Shown in pieces: positions 1-7,509 of a stretch of 36,657 nucleotides of DNA. How positions within the stretch are numbered: position 1 is the stretch's first letter; each line of letters opens with the position of its first letter. Under the pieces are notes generated by a model. It was not told the DNA's origin and made no database searches. It worked only from the letters and a program-made list of their open reading frames with translations. Both the position numbers and the translations under genes were made by a program. Source of the DNA: an uncultured Eubacteriales bacterium (GTDB taxonomy: Bacteria > Bacillota > Clostridia > Oscillospirales > Butyricicoccaceae); the NCBI GenBank assembly GCA_910586105.1, contig CAJUGU010000026.1:1-36657 (forward strand). The letters run 5' to 3'.

Positions 1-1
1 G

Positions 2-118
2 GCTAAAGATTCTTTTACATATATAACTGGAACATATATGTCAAATAGAGGCCGTATTAGGCAGTTTAAAAAAGACTTTGCAGGACGATATGCAAATTAT
101 CGAAATAAAAGGAGATAG
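2..118 (+). CDS. 3' end of an unidentified ICE ORF (partial)
   Basis: An open frame enters from the left edge and stops at TAG 116-118, giving the last 38 residues of a protein. The tail is very basic, with many Arg and Lys residues, and ends in KRR. I do not recognise the family. The stop overlaps the ribosome-binding site of the next gene (GGAG just before it), so this is probably the upstream member of the same AT-rich operon as the following two ORFs, xis and int. The low GC matches the rest of the first 2.6 kb and differs from everything after it. Confidence 0.5.
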   Translation, partial: AKDSFTYITGTYMSNRGRIRQFKKDFAGRYANYRNKRR

Positions 119-121
119 CCT

Positions 122-481
122 GTGAAAACAATAAAAATGAATCACAAATTCTACATATGGCTCTTTTGCGTTGTAGTGGCTATTAATATTTGTTGGCAGT
201 TGCTTGAAGTCCTGATTTATGGTGAAATCCAACCAAGAATTGTTGATGATATTATTTGTTTACTCTGGATTTTCGTAGTATGCTTCGCATATAAATTCAA
301 GGATATTGAATTAAAACGAATGTTTAAGAAATACAAAGAAGTTCAAATAAATAATCAATGGTGGATGAGAAAACCGATTCCCACAGAGATTCTTCAAACA
401 GGATATATTAGCGATAAGATTTGGTTGCAATCTGAACATGAAATTGGAGCGCATAACAAAGGAGGGTTTACAGCAACTTGA
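122..481 (+). CDS. Small ICE membrane protein, unknown function
   Basis: 119 residues from a GTG start at 122, preceded by AAAGGAG about 8 bases upstream. Two hydrophobic stretches (roughly residues 10-32 and 38-56) look like membrane helices. They are followed by a basic, then hydrophilic C-terminal half with Trp-Trp near residue 79. I do not recognise the family. The stop TGA overlaps the TTG start of the next gene, indicating translational coupling. The AT-rich codon use and position upstream of xis/int make it an ICE cargo or module gene. Orientation of the tail in the membrane cannot be decided. Confidence 0.55.
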   Translation: MKTIKMNHKFYIWLFCVVVAINICWQLLEVLIYGEIQPRIVDDIICLLWIFVVCFAYKFKDIELKRMFKKYKEVQINNQWWMRKPIPTEILQTGYISDKIWLQSEHEIGAHNKGGFTAT

Positions 482-975
482 TTGATAATAAGAACGGATC
501 GTGTGGCACATATGAGCCTGTTGGCATAGTATCTGTATCAGACACAGTTGAAATTATCGGTAGTTCTAATATTAGGTTCGCCTTTGCAGCATTAAACATT
601 AATGCTAAATTTACATATAAGACCAACCATCTTCCATTTCATGTAGAAGTATGGGAAGTATCAGTAGATGACTTTAAAACTTTGTGCGATATTCCTGACG
701 ATCAATGGAAGGATGAATGGGGCTGGTGGAGACAAGGCCACTGTATCTATCATGGTAATATCTATAACGATTATACTGTAAACGGCAAAACGATGTATGG
801 GTATGAACCCGCAGAGGAAGAAGATTATGAGCCAAAGTCATATAATGACTTCTACAAATATTTGCTTGACGTTCATCATGTAAGTACATTCTATAACTTC
901 TGCTATTTTGCAATTAGTCTGGCAGATGATAACGGAATGAAAGTATCTGAATTCTTGAAGGAATATCAACCATAA
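478..975 (+). CDS. ICE hypothetical protein, acidic, Trp/Tyr-rich
   Basis: 165 residues from a TTG start overlapping the preceding stop, with AAAGGAGGG ending about 11 bases upstream. The protein is soluble-looking, acidic and unusually aromatic: a Trp-rich stretch occurs near residues 76-88 and a Tyr/Asp/Glu-rich stretch near 108-130. No signal peptide, membrane segment or recognised motif was seen. It ends just before the strong AGGAGG site of xis. Proteins of unknown function commonly sit at this position in Firmicutes ICEs next to the recombination module; a role in transfer or regulation would be guesswork. Confidence 0.55.
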   Translation: MIDNKNGSCGTYEPVGIVSVSDTVEIIGSSNIRFAFAALNINAKFTYKTNHLPFHVEVWEVSVDDFKTLCDIPDDQWKDEWGWWRQGHCIYHGNIYNDYTVNGKTMYGYEPAEEEDYEPKSYNDFYKYLLDVHHVSTFYNFCYFAISLADDNGMKVSEFLKEYQP

Positions 976-987
976 TAGGAGGTGCAA

Positions 988-1206
988 ATGGGATTAGAAT
1001 ACGGTTCTAAAGAAAAAATTCCTTTTTGGAAACAATACCTTTTATCAATTAATGAAGCCGCTGAATATTTTAATATTGGCAAAGATAAAATCAGGAAGAT
1101 TATTTCCGAAAACAAGGATGCAGACTTTGTTTTATGGAATGGAATGAGAGCGCAAATTAAACGTAAGAAATTTGAAAACTACATTGATAAACTAAATGCA
1201 ATTTAA
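988..1206 (+). CDS. xis: Excisionase, Tn916 Xis type
   Basis: 72 residues. The ATG at 988 is chosen over a GTG at 982 because a perfect AGGAGG (977-982) sits five bases before it. The sequence reads as a short winged-helix/MerR-like DNA-binding domain (LSINEAAEYFNIGKDKIRKII, split here over residues ~20-40) followed by a basic tail ending at a conserved-looking INDKL-type helix. In this family the protein bends the element ends and drives the integrase toward excision. It lies directly upstream of int in the usual Tn916-like order, separated by a stem-loop, which supports the assignment more than length alone. Confidence 0.85.
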   Translation: MGLEYGSKEKIPFWKQYLLSINEAAEYFNIGKDKIRKIISENKDADFVLWNGMRAQIKRKKFENYIDKLNAI

Positions 1207-1216
1207 GAGTTGCTTC

Positions 1217-1255
1217 AAGACTTCCGATGTGGTACAATTAATCATCGGAAGTCTT
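1217..1255 (+). promoter_or_regulatory. 12-bp stem-loop between xis and int
   Basis: AAGACTTCCGAT (1217-1228) is followed after a 15-base loop by its exact reverse complement (1244-1255). The right arm is followed by TCGCATTTTGG, a weak T-run only. It could be an attenuator reducing int expression relative to xis, or a binding site at the element end. The perfect arms in an AT-rich region make chance unlikely. Confidence 0.6.
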
Positions 1256-1285
1256 TCGCATTTTGGAATTAGAAAGGAGTGTAAA

Positions 1286-2557
1286 ATGTCCGAAAAGCGA
1301 AAAGACAATAAAGGACGAATTTTGCGAAATGGCGAAACACAACGCTCCGATGGAATGTATATGTATCGCTTTAATGACGCTGGCGGTGTTAGGCGAACAA
1401 TTTATAGTTGGCGACTTGTTGAAACTGATAAAATTCCACCTCGCAAAAAATCTTGTGAGCCATTAAGAGAACTTGAAAAACAATTAGAACGTGATACAGA
1501 TGATGGTATACAATCTTTCGTTGCTGCAAAGAAAACTGTAAACGACTTTTATGAAAAGTACATGAGCATGAAGAAAGAATTAAAACCATCTACCAGATCG
1601 ACTTATGCCAGTACGTATAATATGTATGTGCGTGACAGTTTAGGTATTAGAAGTATCGGATCAGTTAAGTACAGCGACATTAAAAAGTTTTATCTGTCAA
1701 TGTATTTTGACGATGGCTTAAAACCAAATACGATCCATGCAGTTAATACAATTTTGCATCCGATTTTTACACTTGCTGTTAGAGACGGTTATATCAGGTC
1801 TAATCCGGCTTACCAAGTATATGCAGAACTGAAAAAACAAAATGCTTGGGAACAAGAGAAACGTCATGCACTAACTGAACCGCAGCAGATGGCATTTGTT
1901 GATTTTATCAGAAACTCTACCAAGTATCGAAAATGGCTTAATATGTTTACAGTGTTCTTAGGTACAGGTTGTCGTGTCGGTGAGATCATTGGCTTGCGGT
2001 GGGAGGATTGTGATTTTCAAGAAGGCATTATTTCAATTAATCACAACCTTGTCTACTGTAAATCTGAAGAAGATAAAAAATTTAGATATTATATATCGAC
2101 ACCGAAAACCAAAGCTGGTGAGCGTATCATTCCTATGCTGAAAGAAGTTCGTAAGGCATTGCTTGAGGAACGCCTTTGCCAGATGCAAACAGGATTTAAC
2201 CAAACTGTTATTGACGGGTATTCAGGATTCATTTTTCAAAACAGGAATGGTGGTATGCGCAAGCCAGTTGAAATCAACAAGGTCATTAACAGGATTATCG
2301 CTGACTACAATGCTGAAGAAACTGACCGGGCAAAAAAAGAAAGGCGAGAACCTATTCTGCTCCCGCATTTTTCCGTCCATAATTTAAGGCACACTTTCTG
2401 TACCAGATTTTGTGAAAATGAAACTAACCTCAAGGTCATTCAAGAAATCATGGGACACGCAAATATTTCTACTACAATGGACGTTTATAACGAAGCTACT
2501 AAGGAACAGAAGAAGGCCAGCTTTGCCAATCTGGAAGGTAAAATCATGATCGGTTAA
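1286..2557 (+). CDS. int: ICE integrase, Tn916-type tyrosine recombinase
   Basis: 423 residues from ATG 1286, chosen because AAAGGAG ends seven bases upstream; an in-frame ATG at 1196 overlaps xis and the stem-loop and has no such site. The N-terminal ~80 residues form an arm-binding domain, residues ~85-180 the SAM-like core-binding domain and ~195-410 the catalytic domain. The catalytic set is visible: Arg230 in GTGCRVGE, Lys in TPKTKAGER (~274), His365 and Arg368 in HNLRHTF, His391 in GHANIS and Tyr401. It catalyses insertion and excision of the element by strand exchange at att sites. Being the last gene before the GC shift, it marks the element's end. Confidence 0.93.
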   Translation: MSEKRKDNKGRILRNGETQRSDGMYMYRFNDAGGVRRTIYSWRLVETDKIPPRKKSCEPLRELEKQLERDTDDGIQSFVAAKKTVNDFYEKYMSMKKELKPSTRSTYASTYNMYVRDSLGIRSIGSVKYSDIKKFYLSMYFDDGLKPNTIHAVNTILHPIFTLAVRDGYIRSNPAYQVYAELKKQNAWEQEKRHALTEPQQMAFVDFIRNSTKYRKWLNMFTVFLGTGCRVGEIIGLRWEDCDFQEGIISINHNLVYCKSEEDKKFRYYISTPKTKAGERIIPMLKEVRKALLEERLCQMQTGFNQTVIDGYSGFIFQNRNGGMRKPVEINKVINRIIADYNAEETDRAKKERREPILLPHFSVHNLRHTFCTRFCENETNLKVIQEIMGHANISTTMDVYNEATKEQKKASFANLEGKIMIG

Positions 2558-2783
2558 TTCGGTAAACCCTACACCAAATCATACACCATTACAAGCAACT
2601 ATTCTCGACAGTATGCGCAAATTTTTGGGCTATATCTTTTTAAAAGTTCTTAGAACACATCGTTTACGCAAGAATACGCCACTACCAGACGGAAGGTATT
2701 TAATCCAGTGGATTTGAGCATGAACGGAGACGATCGGGTCAGATCCGTAAAATTGGAAGTGAACCGATAAAATATCCGGGATA
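2558..2783. other. ICE right end and junction with host DNA
   Basis: This gene-free stretch runs from the int stop to the end of the convergent host recombinase. It opens with two direct TACACCA repeats (2570-2576 and 2582-2588, 12 bp apart). Such repeats downstream of Tn916-like integrases commonly serve as arm-type integrase sites. Base composition changes from AT-rich to GC-rich between about 2640 and 2780, so the att junction should lie there. The core site cannot be named because the other end of the element is outside the window. Confidence 0.45.
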
Positions 2784-3707
2784 TCAGATTGCTTCCGCCG
2801 TCAGCGGGAACGAAAGCAGGTTCCGCGGATGCTTCGCGGCCAGGATCTCACGCTGCCGCTGTCCGGCAACGCGGGTATAGATCTGCGTCGTTTGGATGGA
2901 TGCATGTCCTAAGATCCTTTGGATGAACCGGATCGGTACTTCCGCGTTCACCAGCATCGTCGCCAGCGAATGGCGGAACATATGCGGGGTGATCCGGGTC
3001 GCAATGCCAGCGGAGCGGGTATATTTCCGCACGATACCCCGCACGGACTGCTCAGACAACCGCCGCCCGCAGCGGTTGTGGAAGAAGGCGCCGTCAAAGG
3101 CGGGCTGGGATCGGTCCTTATAACGGCGCAGCAGGTCGAGCACCTCGCGGTTTTCGATTGCAACGACCCGTTCCTTGGCTCCTTTGCCAAAGATCCGGAT
3201 GTAGCCGTCGGCGAGGTTGACGTCGGCAGTCTTCAGGTCGGAAAGCTCGGAAACGCGCAGGCCGGTTGCGAACAGCATTTCGATCACGGCGGTTTCACAG
3301 AGGGCGCTGGAGCTGTCGGGATGGCGGTCGAGCTGGGCATGCGCGGCGGCGAGTACGCCTCCGATCTCGCGGAGCGGGAGATCGCGCGGAAGCAGCTGGG
3401 GCTCTTTTATTTTCAGGCAGATATTTTCAAAGGGATTTTGGGTAAGGTACCGTTCATCGAGCATCCAGGAGACGAGCGCCCGCAGGGACGCGCGCTTGCG
3501 TTTGACGGTACGGGGCCGGAATTTCCGGTTCAGGATGGCGAAATACGCCTTGAGCGCGTCGCGGTCGAACTCCATCCGATTTTCGGCGAGGAATTCCGAA
3601 AACTGCCGCAGGTCGATATGGTATGCCTTGATGGTCTTGGGGCTGAGCCGCCGCTGCGACCCGCACGCGGACAAATATTGCCGCACGATCTTCATTCTTA
3701 ATGCCAT
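2784..3707 (-). CDS. XerC/D-like tyrosine recombinase
   Basis: 307 residues, close to the ~300 of XerC/XerD. The start ATG at 3707 follows GGAGG nine bases upstream on the minus strand. Residues 1-100 form the N-terminal core-binding domain (KTIKAYHIDLRQF) and 115-295 the catalytic domain. All catalytic residues are present: Arg151 (ATGLRVSE), Lys175 (GKGAKER), His242 and Arg245 (HMFRHSLA), His268 (LGHAS) and Tyr277. Its GC-rich composition matches the chromosome, not the adjacent ICE. It may be a chromosomal Xer protein resolving dimers, or a stand-alone phage-type or island integrase; its isolation from the usual xer neighbours leaves this open. It converges on the ICE integrase. Confidence 0.85.
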   Translation of the reverse strand: MALRMKIVRQYLSACGSQRRLSPKTIKAYHIDLRQFSEFLAENRMEFDRDALKAYFAILNRKFRPRTVKRKRASLRALVSWMLDERYLTQNPFENICLKIKEPQLLPRDLPLREIGGVLAAAHAQLDRHPDSSSALCETAVIEMLFATGLRVSELSDLKTADVNLADGYIRIFGKGAKERVVAIENREVLDLLRRYKDRSQPAFDGAFFHNRCGRRLSEQSVRGIVRKYTRSAGIATRITPHMFRHSLATMLVNAEVPIRFIQRILGHASIQTTQIYTRVAGQRQREILAAKHPRNLLSFPLTAEAI

Positions 3708-3740
3708 AGTTGGTCGCCTCCAAAAAATGTTGTTGCTCTT

Positions 3741-3770
3741 ATTATGTCAGATGCAGGCGGGTTTTGTCGA
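3741..3770 (-). promoter_or_regulatory. Candidate promoter of the Xer-like gene
   Basis: Minus strand: TCGACA (3765-3770), 18-bp spacer, CATAAT (3741-3746). It is located about 35 bases before the start codon of the recombinase. The -35 box departs from consensus at one position. Confidence 0.45.
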
Positions 3771-3915
3771 CTCATCCGCCGCCGTCGCCAATCATTTGGT
3801 CAATTTGTAATCGTTTGCAGGCAAAGGAGCGCAGGCGGAACGTCCGAATGATCGCGATTTGTCGGCTTGCGGAAAAAAAAGAACGCCTGACGGCGTTGTA
3901 AAAATATGATGAAAT

Positions 3916-4155
3916 ATACTCGCGTTCCGAAACTTTTGCCGATCCTGCCCCTTCGTCCCGCCGTCCTTTTGGCGGGGCGAAGGCGCACGCAAAAGCGGCT
4001 TTGATCGCACCGATCCCGCCCGCAGGCGAGAAAGGGATTCCAAAGGGACGCGTCCCTTTGGCGCTGTCCGCGTAGGACCGGGGTCCAGGGGCAGCGCCCC
4101 GGCGCCCGCCGCGCAGGCGAGGCAAACGGCAAAATTCAACGTTCGCGGGTATAGA
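3916..4155 (-). repeat. Dispersed intergenic repeat, copy A
   Basis: Reverse-complementing this stretch gives a sequence nearly identical to 32671-32912 over its whole length. In order it holds a GC-rich box with GGGGCGCTGCCCC, a self-complementary CAAAGGGACGCGTCCCTTTG, a CGCCTGCGGGCGGG box, and a hairpin whose arms resemble CTTCGTCCCGCC and GGCGGGACGAAG, ending in TTTCGGAACGCGAGT. Open frames run through it on both strands but have no ribosome-binding site and are not conserved between copies. The block fills most of the gap between the recombinase and the mutase. Function unknown; it may act as a bidirectional terminator or be a non-autonomous mobile repeat. Confidence 0.85.
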
Positions 4156-4235
4156 CCTGCTGTAGAATCAAAGGGAAGGGGCCGGCTCCGCCGTCCCGCT
4201 CTCCCGTGACTTTTGATGAAAGGTTGTGTGATCCC

Positions 4236-5810
4236 ATGTCAAACATTGATCGCGGCGGCGCAGCGCTGGCTGAGGCCGTCAAGAAAGCCTACGAGGCCGG
4301 CCAGACCGACTACTATCTGGAGCCTATGGTGCGGGTTGCGGAAGACGGCAAACCGCTCGGCAAGATCGGCGACGGCGACGCGGTGCTGTTCTGCTGCCGG
4401 CGCGGCGAGCGCGAGATCGAACTGACCGACGCGTTTACCGACGCGGCGTTCCCGCACTTCGAGCGCCGGACGGTCGACGGGCTGGATTTTGTCATTTTAA
4501 CGATGTACCATGACAAATACGCGGGCAAGCTGCCGATCGCCTTCGCGCCCTCCAAGGTCGAGCGCCCGCTGGCGCAGGTGCTCAGTGAAAAGGGGCTGAC
4601 CCAGCTGCACTGCGCCGAATCCGAAAAGTTTGCGCACGTGACCTTCTTCTTCAACGGCGGCTACAACGAGCCGTTCCCGGGCGAAGAAGATATCCGCATC
4701 CCGTCGCCAAAGGGCGTGCCGTTCGACTCCGTCCCCGAGCTGAGCCTGCCGGAGGTCGCGGACGACGTAATCGCGGGCCTCGAAAAAGGGTTTGATTTCA
4801 TCGTCACCAATTTTGCGAACGGGGACGTGATCGGCCACACCTCCAACTGCGACGCAAAGATCGCCTGCGCGGGCTATGTCGACAAGCACCTTGCGCGCGT
4901 GATCAAGGTCGCCAAGCGGGAAGGCTATGTGATCGCCGTCACCGCCGACCACGGCAATCTGGAACTGATGCTGAACAAGGAAGGCAAGCCGCACGTGGCG
5001 CACACCACGAATCTGGTGCCCTTCGTCATGATCGACCCGGCGAATGACCGCGCGCTCGAGCTTTCCGACGGCACGCTGGGCGACGTTGCGCCGACCGTAT
5101 TGCAGGTGCTGGGCATTGAGAAACCGGCGGAAATGACCGGTTCGTCGCTGGCTTCTGCGGTCGACTTCGGCAAGGACCGCAAGATGCTGCTGGTCATCCT
5201 CGACGGCTGGGGCTTTGGCGCGAAGGACAACACCGACCCGATCTGGCTGGGCGAAACGCCGGAATACGACGCGATGCTGGAAAAATACCCGCCGAGCAAG
5301 CTGCGCGCTTCCGGCGAAGCGGTCGGTCTGGGCGCGGGCAAGCCGGGCAACTCCGAAGCCGGGCATATCAACATTGGTTCAGGCCGCTGCGTCGCACAGG
5401 ATGACGTGCGTCTGGACAACGCGATGAAGGACGGCTCGTTCGAGAAGAACGAGGTCTTCCTGAAAGCGATCGAGGACGTGCGCGCCCGCGGCAAGGCGCT
5501 GCATCTGCTGGCGCTGCTGACCAAGCAGTCGTCGCATGGCTCGATCGACTACCCGCTGGCGCTGCTGAAAATGGCGAAAGAGCTGCCGGAGGTCTATGTA
5601 CACATCATCTTTGACGGACGTTCGACCGAACCGGGCTCCGCGCCCGCGCTGCTGCTCGATCTGGAGGAGAAGATGGAGGCCATTGGGCAGGGGCAGATCG
5701 TTGACGGCGTAGGCCGCGGCGTAGCGCTCGATCGCGACCAGAACTGGGCGAAGATCCAGAAGGTCTATGAGGCGTTGGTCGAAGGTAAGGCGGAACAGCA
5801 GTACCGGTAA
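4236..5810 (+). CDS. Circularly permuted cofactor-independent phosphoglycerate mutase
   Basis: 524 residues from ATG 4236 (GAAAGG 12 bases upstream). The family is clear: 2,3-bisphosphoglycerate-independent phosphoglycerate mutase, which interconverts 3- and 2-phosphoglycerate using two metal ions and a phosphoserine. The order is not normal. Residues ~9-310 match the usual second half (Arg56 and Arg59; Lys131; Asp197 and His201; TADHGN 236-241; AHTTN 255-259; PAEMTG 297-302). Residues ~316-524 match the usual first half (LLVILDGWG with Asp323; GNSEAGH with Ser373; His434; Arg462; Arg494 and Arg500). All expected metal ligands and the serine are present, but GRD of the transferase domain reads GRS (Ser463). 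The old termini are joined by a short linker (~303-316). No canonical copy is seen nearby. Activity, or a changed substrate, is unproven. Confidence 0.9.
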   Translation: MSNIDRGGAALAEAVKKAYEAGQTDYYLEPMVRVAEDGKPLGKIGDGDAVLFCCRRGEREIELTDAFTDAAFPHFERRTVDGLDFVILTMYHDKYAGKLPIAFAPSKVERPLAQVLSEKGLTQLHCAESEKFAHVTFFFNGGYNEPFPGEEDIRIPSPKGVPFDSVPELSLPEVADDVIAGLEKGFDFIVTNFANGDVIGHTSNCDAKIACAGYVDKHLARVIKVAKREGYVIAVTADHGNLELMLNKEGKPHVAHTTNLVPFVMIDPANDRALELSDGTLGDVAPTVLQVLGIEKPAEMTGSSLASAVDFGKDRKMLLVILDGWGFGAKDNTDPIWLGETPEYDAMLEKYPPSKLRASGEAVGLGAGKPGNSEAGHINIGSGRCVAQDDVRLDNAMKDGSFEKNEVFLKAIEDVRARGKALHLLALLTKQSSHGSIDYPLALLKMAKELPEVYVHIIFDGRSTEPGSAPALLLDLEEKMEAIGQGQIVDGVGRGVALDRDQNWAKIQKVYEALVEGKAEQQYR

Positions 5811-5844
5811 ACCGCTTTGCAAACGTAAACAAATTGAGAATAAT

Positions 5845-5875
5845 GCCCCGGTCCTGCTGACCGGGGCGCTTTTTT
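5845..5875 (+). terminator. Rho-independent terminator after the mutase gene
   Basis: Nine-base arms GCCCCGGTC (5845-5853) and GACCGGGGC (5859-5867) enclose a five-base loop, followed by GC and six T. It lies 34 bases after the stop codon. Confidence 0.92.
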
Positions 5876-5912
5876 GTGCTATACTGAGGATAAAGGAAGG
5901 AGGCGGCCGGTA

Positions 5913-6452
5913 ATGGGACAGATCTTTTGGGGATTGCTGCTGGTGTTTTTCGACATCCGGCTCCATATTACGACGGCGTCGGGGCCGGCTGTGAACCTGA
6001 TCGGGTACATCCTGATTTTGGACGGGGTGCGCAGGCTTTCCCCGCGCAGCGAGTGGTTTGCCCGCGGGCGGCTGCCCGCGCTGCTGCTGGCGGGCTGTAT
6101 GGCGCTGCAATTTATCGCGTCGCTGTTCCGGCATTCCGCCGCCGACGCGCTGCCGCTGCTGCTCCGGAACGCGGCGGGGCTTGCGCTCCTGCTGTTGGAG
6201 CTGCTTTTGCTGTATACGGTCACATATGGTATGGCGGATCTCGAAATGGGGACCGGCGGCGGGGAAATGCGCACGACCCGGCTGACGTTCCTGTGGAAGA
6301 TCATGGCGGCGTTGTTCCTGCTGACGCTGATCACGGGCTGGGCGGCGCCGGGGTTGGCCGTGCTGTTCCGGGTATGCGCGCTGGCGGCGTGCGTCTGCTA
6401 TCTGGCATTTTTCCATACCTCGTGGAAGGTCTATCAGGATCGGTCGGCGTGA
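5913..6452 (+). CDS. Polytopic membrane protein, unknown function
   Basis: 179 residues from ATG 5913, preceded by GGAGG nine bases upstream; longer in-frame starts lie inside the terminator region. It is very hydrophobic, with about five to six predicted membrane helices (near residues 4-22, 25-45, 58-75, 82-108, 128-145 and 148-165) and short loops with Arg clusters. I do not recognise the family; the small, helix-dense layout resembles uncharacterised Clostridia inner-membrane proteins. The next gene begins ~50 bases downstream on the same strand and may be cotranscribed. Confidence 0.7.
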   Translation: MGQIFWGLLLVFFDIRLHITTASGPAVNLIGYILILDGVRRLSPRSEWFARGRLPALLLAGCMALQFIASLFRHSAADALPLLLRNAAGLALLLLELLLLYTVTYGMADLEMGTGGGEMRTTRLTFLWKIMAALFLLTLITGWAAPGLAVLFRVCALAACVCYLAFFHTSWKVYQDRSA

Positions 6453-6504
6453 CCGCGAATGCATTGGGAGCCGTAACACGGCGCCGGAAAGGGGAGAAGT
6501 TGGG

Positions 6505-6939
6505 ATGTTGACGAATTATGAGATCGACGGCTGGGTCGTCCGATTCCCGCAGGAATGGCAAATGTCGCTGGACAGGGAGGCGCAGCCGCCGCAGGTCATT
6601 TTTGAGACGGACGGCGGGGCGGCAACGGTCTATGTTTCGACATGGAGCTTCCGGAACCGGGAGACCGGAGAAACGGCGGATGCGGAAACGGTCGCGGCGC
6701 TGCTCTGGCAGGCGTGTGAAACGCAGGGGCTTCGGCGGGCGGAAGGCTTTTCCGGCTATGCGCCGTCAGGCTTTCCAACGCTCATGGGGGAAAGCCTGAC
6801 GAGCGACGGCTGCCGGATGCTGTCCTGCTTCGTTTGCACGACCGGGGGCGCGCTCTCCGTTTATATCGTATGCGCGGCGGGCGCGGACTTTGAGACATAC
6901 CTTCCATACCTGCGGACGATCGCGCGGGAGGAAAGGTGA
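6505..6939 (+). CDS. Hypothetical small soluble protein
   Basis: 144 residues from ATG 6505, with GGGGAGAAG upstream. The N-terminus (NYEIDGWVVRFPQEW) and alternating hydrophobic pattern suggest a compact alpha/beta fold, like small proteins that begin with a strand and a 'P.gW' turn. No signal peptide, membrane segment or catalytic motif is visible. Codon use matches the GC-rich neighbours. It sits in a run of small uncharacterised genes and I cannot assign a role. Confidence 0.65.
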   Translation: MLTNYEIDGWVVRFPQEWQMSLDREAQPPQVIFETDGGAATVYVSTWSFRNRETGETADAETVAALLWQACETQGLRRAEGFSGYAPSGFPTLMGESLTSDGCRMLSCFVCTTGGALSVYIVCAAGADFETYLPYLRTIAREER

Positions 6940-7090
6940 CGATATGCGGCGCGGCGGACGGGCCCCTGACCGAAAAAGCGGGGCTGGATGCGCGGACGCA
7001 GAAAGCGGCGCAGCCGCCGGAACCTGCAAACGCTGCTTATGGGATAATATCCAGCAGCGTTTCATAAACCGTACAGGAGGGAAACCGAAA

Positions 7091-7423
7091 ATGGCAATCA
7101 CGGTCAATATTTATTACAGCGGGGAAGCCGGACAGGCGCGGCGGTTCGCGGAGGAAATGGTATCCGGCGGCGTTGTCCGCGCGATCCGCGCGGAGGCGGG
7201 GAACCTGCGATACGAATATTTTTTCCCAATGGACGACCCGGAAACCGTCCTGCTGATCGACAGCTGGAGGGATCAGGCGGCGATCGACGCGCATCACGCC
7301 TCCCCCATGATGGCGCAGATCGTCCGCCTGCGGGAAAAATACGGCTTGCACATGCGGGCCGAGCGCTATGTCTCGGATGAAGCGGGCATCCCGGAAGCCG
7401 ACAAGGCGTTTATCAAAACCTGA
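7091..7423 (+). CDS. Antibiotic biosynthesis monooxygenase (ABM) domain protein
   Basis: 110 residues from ATG 7091, with AGGAGG (7075-7080) ten bases upstream; the longer in-frame extension has no ribosome-binding site. The pattern is that of a dimeric ferredoxin-like ABM/YgiN domain: an N-terminal strand (ITVNIYYSG), helix, a Y-E-Y-F-F strand (~44-48), the family-typical 'LLIDSWRDQAAIDAHHAS' segment (~56-73) and a C-terminal strand RAERYV. Members include quinol monooxygenases and heme-degrading enzymes; many are of unknown substrate. No cofactor partner is encoded nearby, so only the fold is called. Confidence 0.75.
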   Translation: MAITVNIYYSGEAGQARRFAEEMVSGGVVRAIRAEAGNLRYEYFFPMDDPETVLLIDSWRDQAAIDAHHASPMMAQIVRLREKYGLHMRAERYVSDEAGIPEADKAFIKT

Positions 7424-7509
7424 ACCCGCCGGGGACCGAATGGGACGCGCCGCGCCGGCATAGCAACGAGCCGCCTTTGACGGCGCCGCATCAAGGGAGC
7501 GTGTGCATT

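Noticed and set aside
2784..3707. The Xer-like gene as part of the ICE
   Set aside because: Its GC content and codon use match the chromosome and it lies beyond the composition step; ICE membership is unlikely, though not excluded.
3772..4139. Three overlapping minus-strand ORFs of 110-117 codons
   Set aside because: They run through intergenic repeat copy A in three frames and have no ribosome sites; frame is not kept in copy B.
4163..4168. TAGAAT as -10 box of the mutase gene
   Set aside because: No acceptable -35 box at 16-18 bp; left unassigned.
4497..5366. A 289-codon minus-strand frame
   Set aside because: Antisense to the mutase; no start signals or family motifs.
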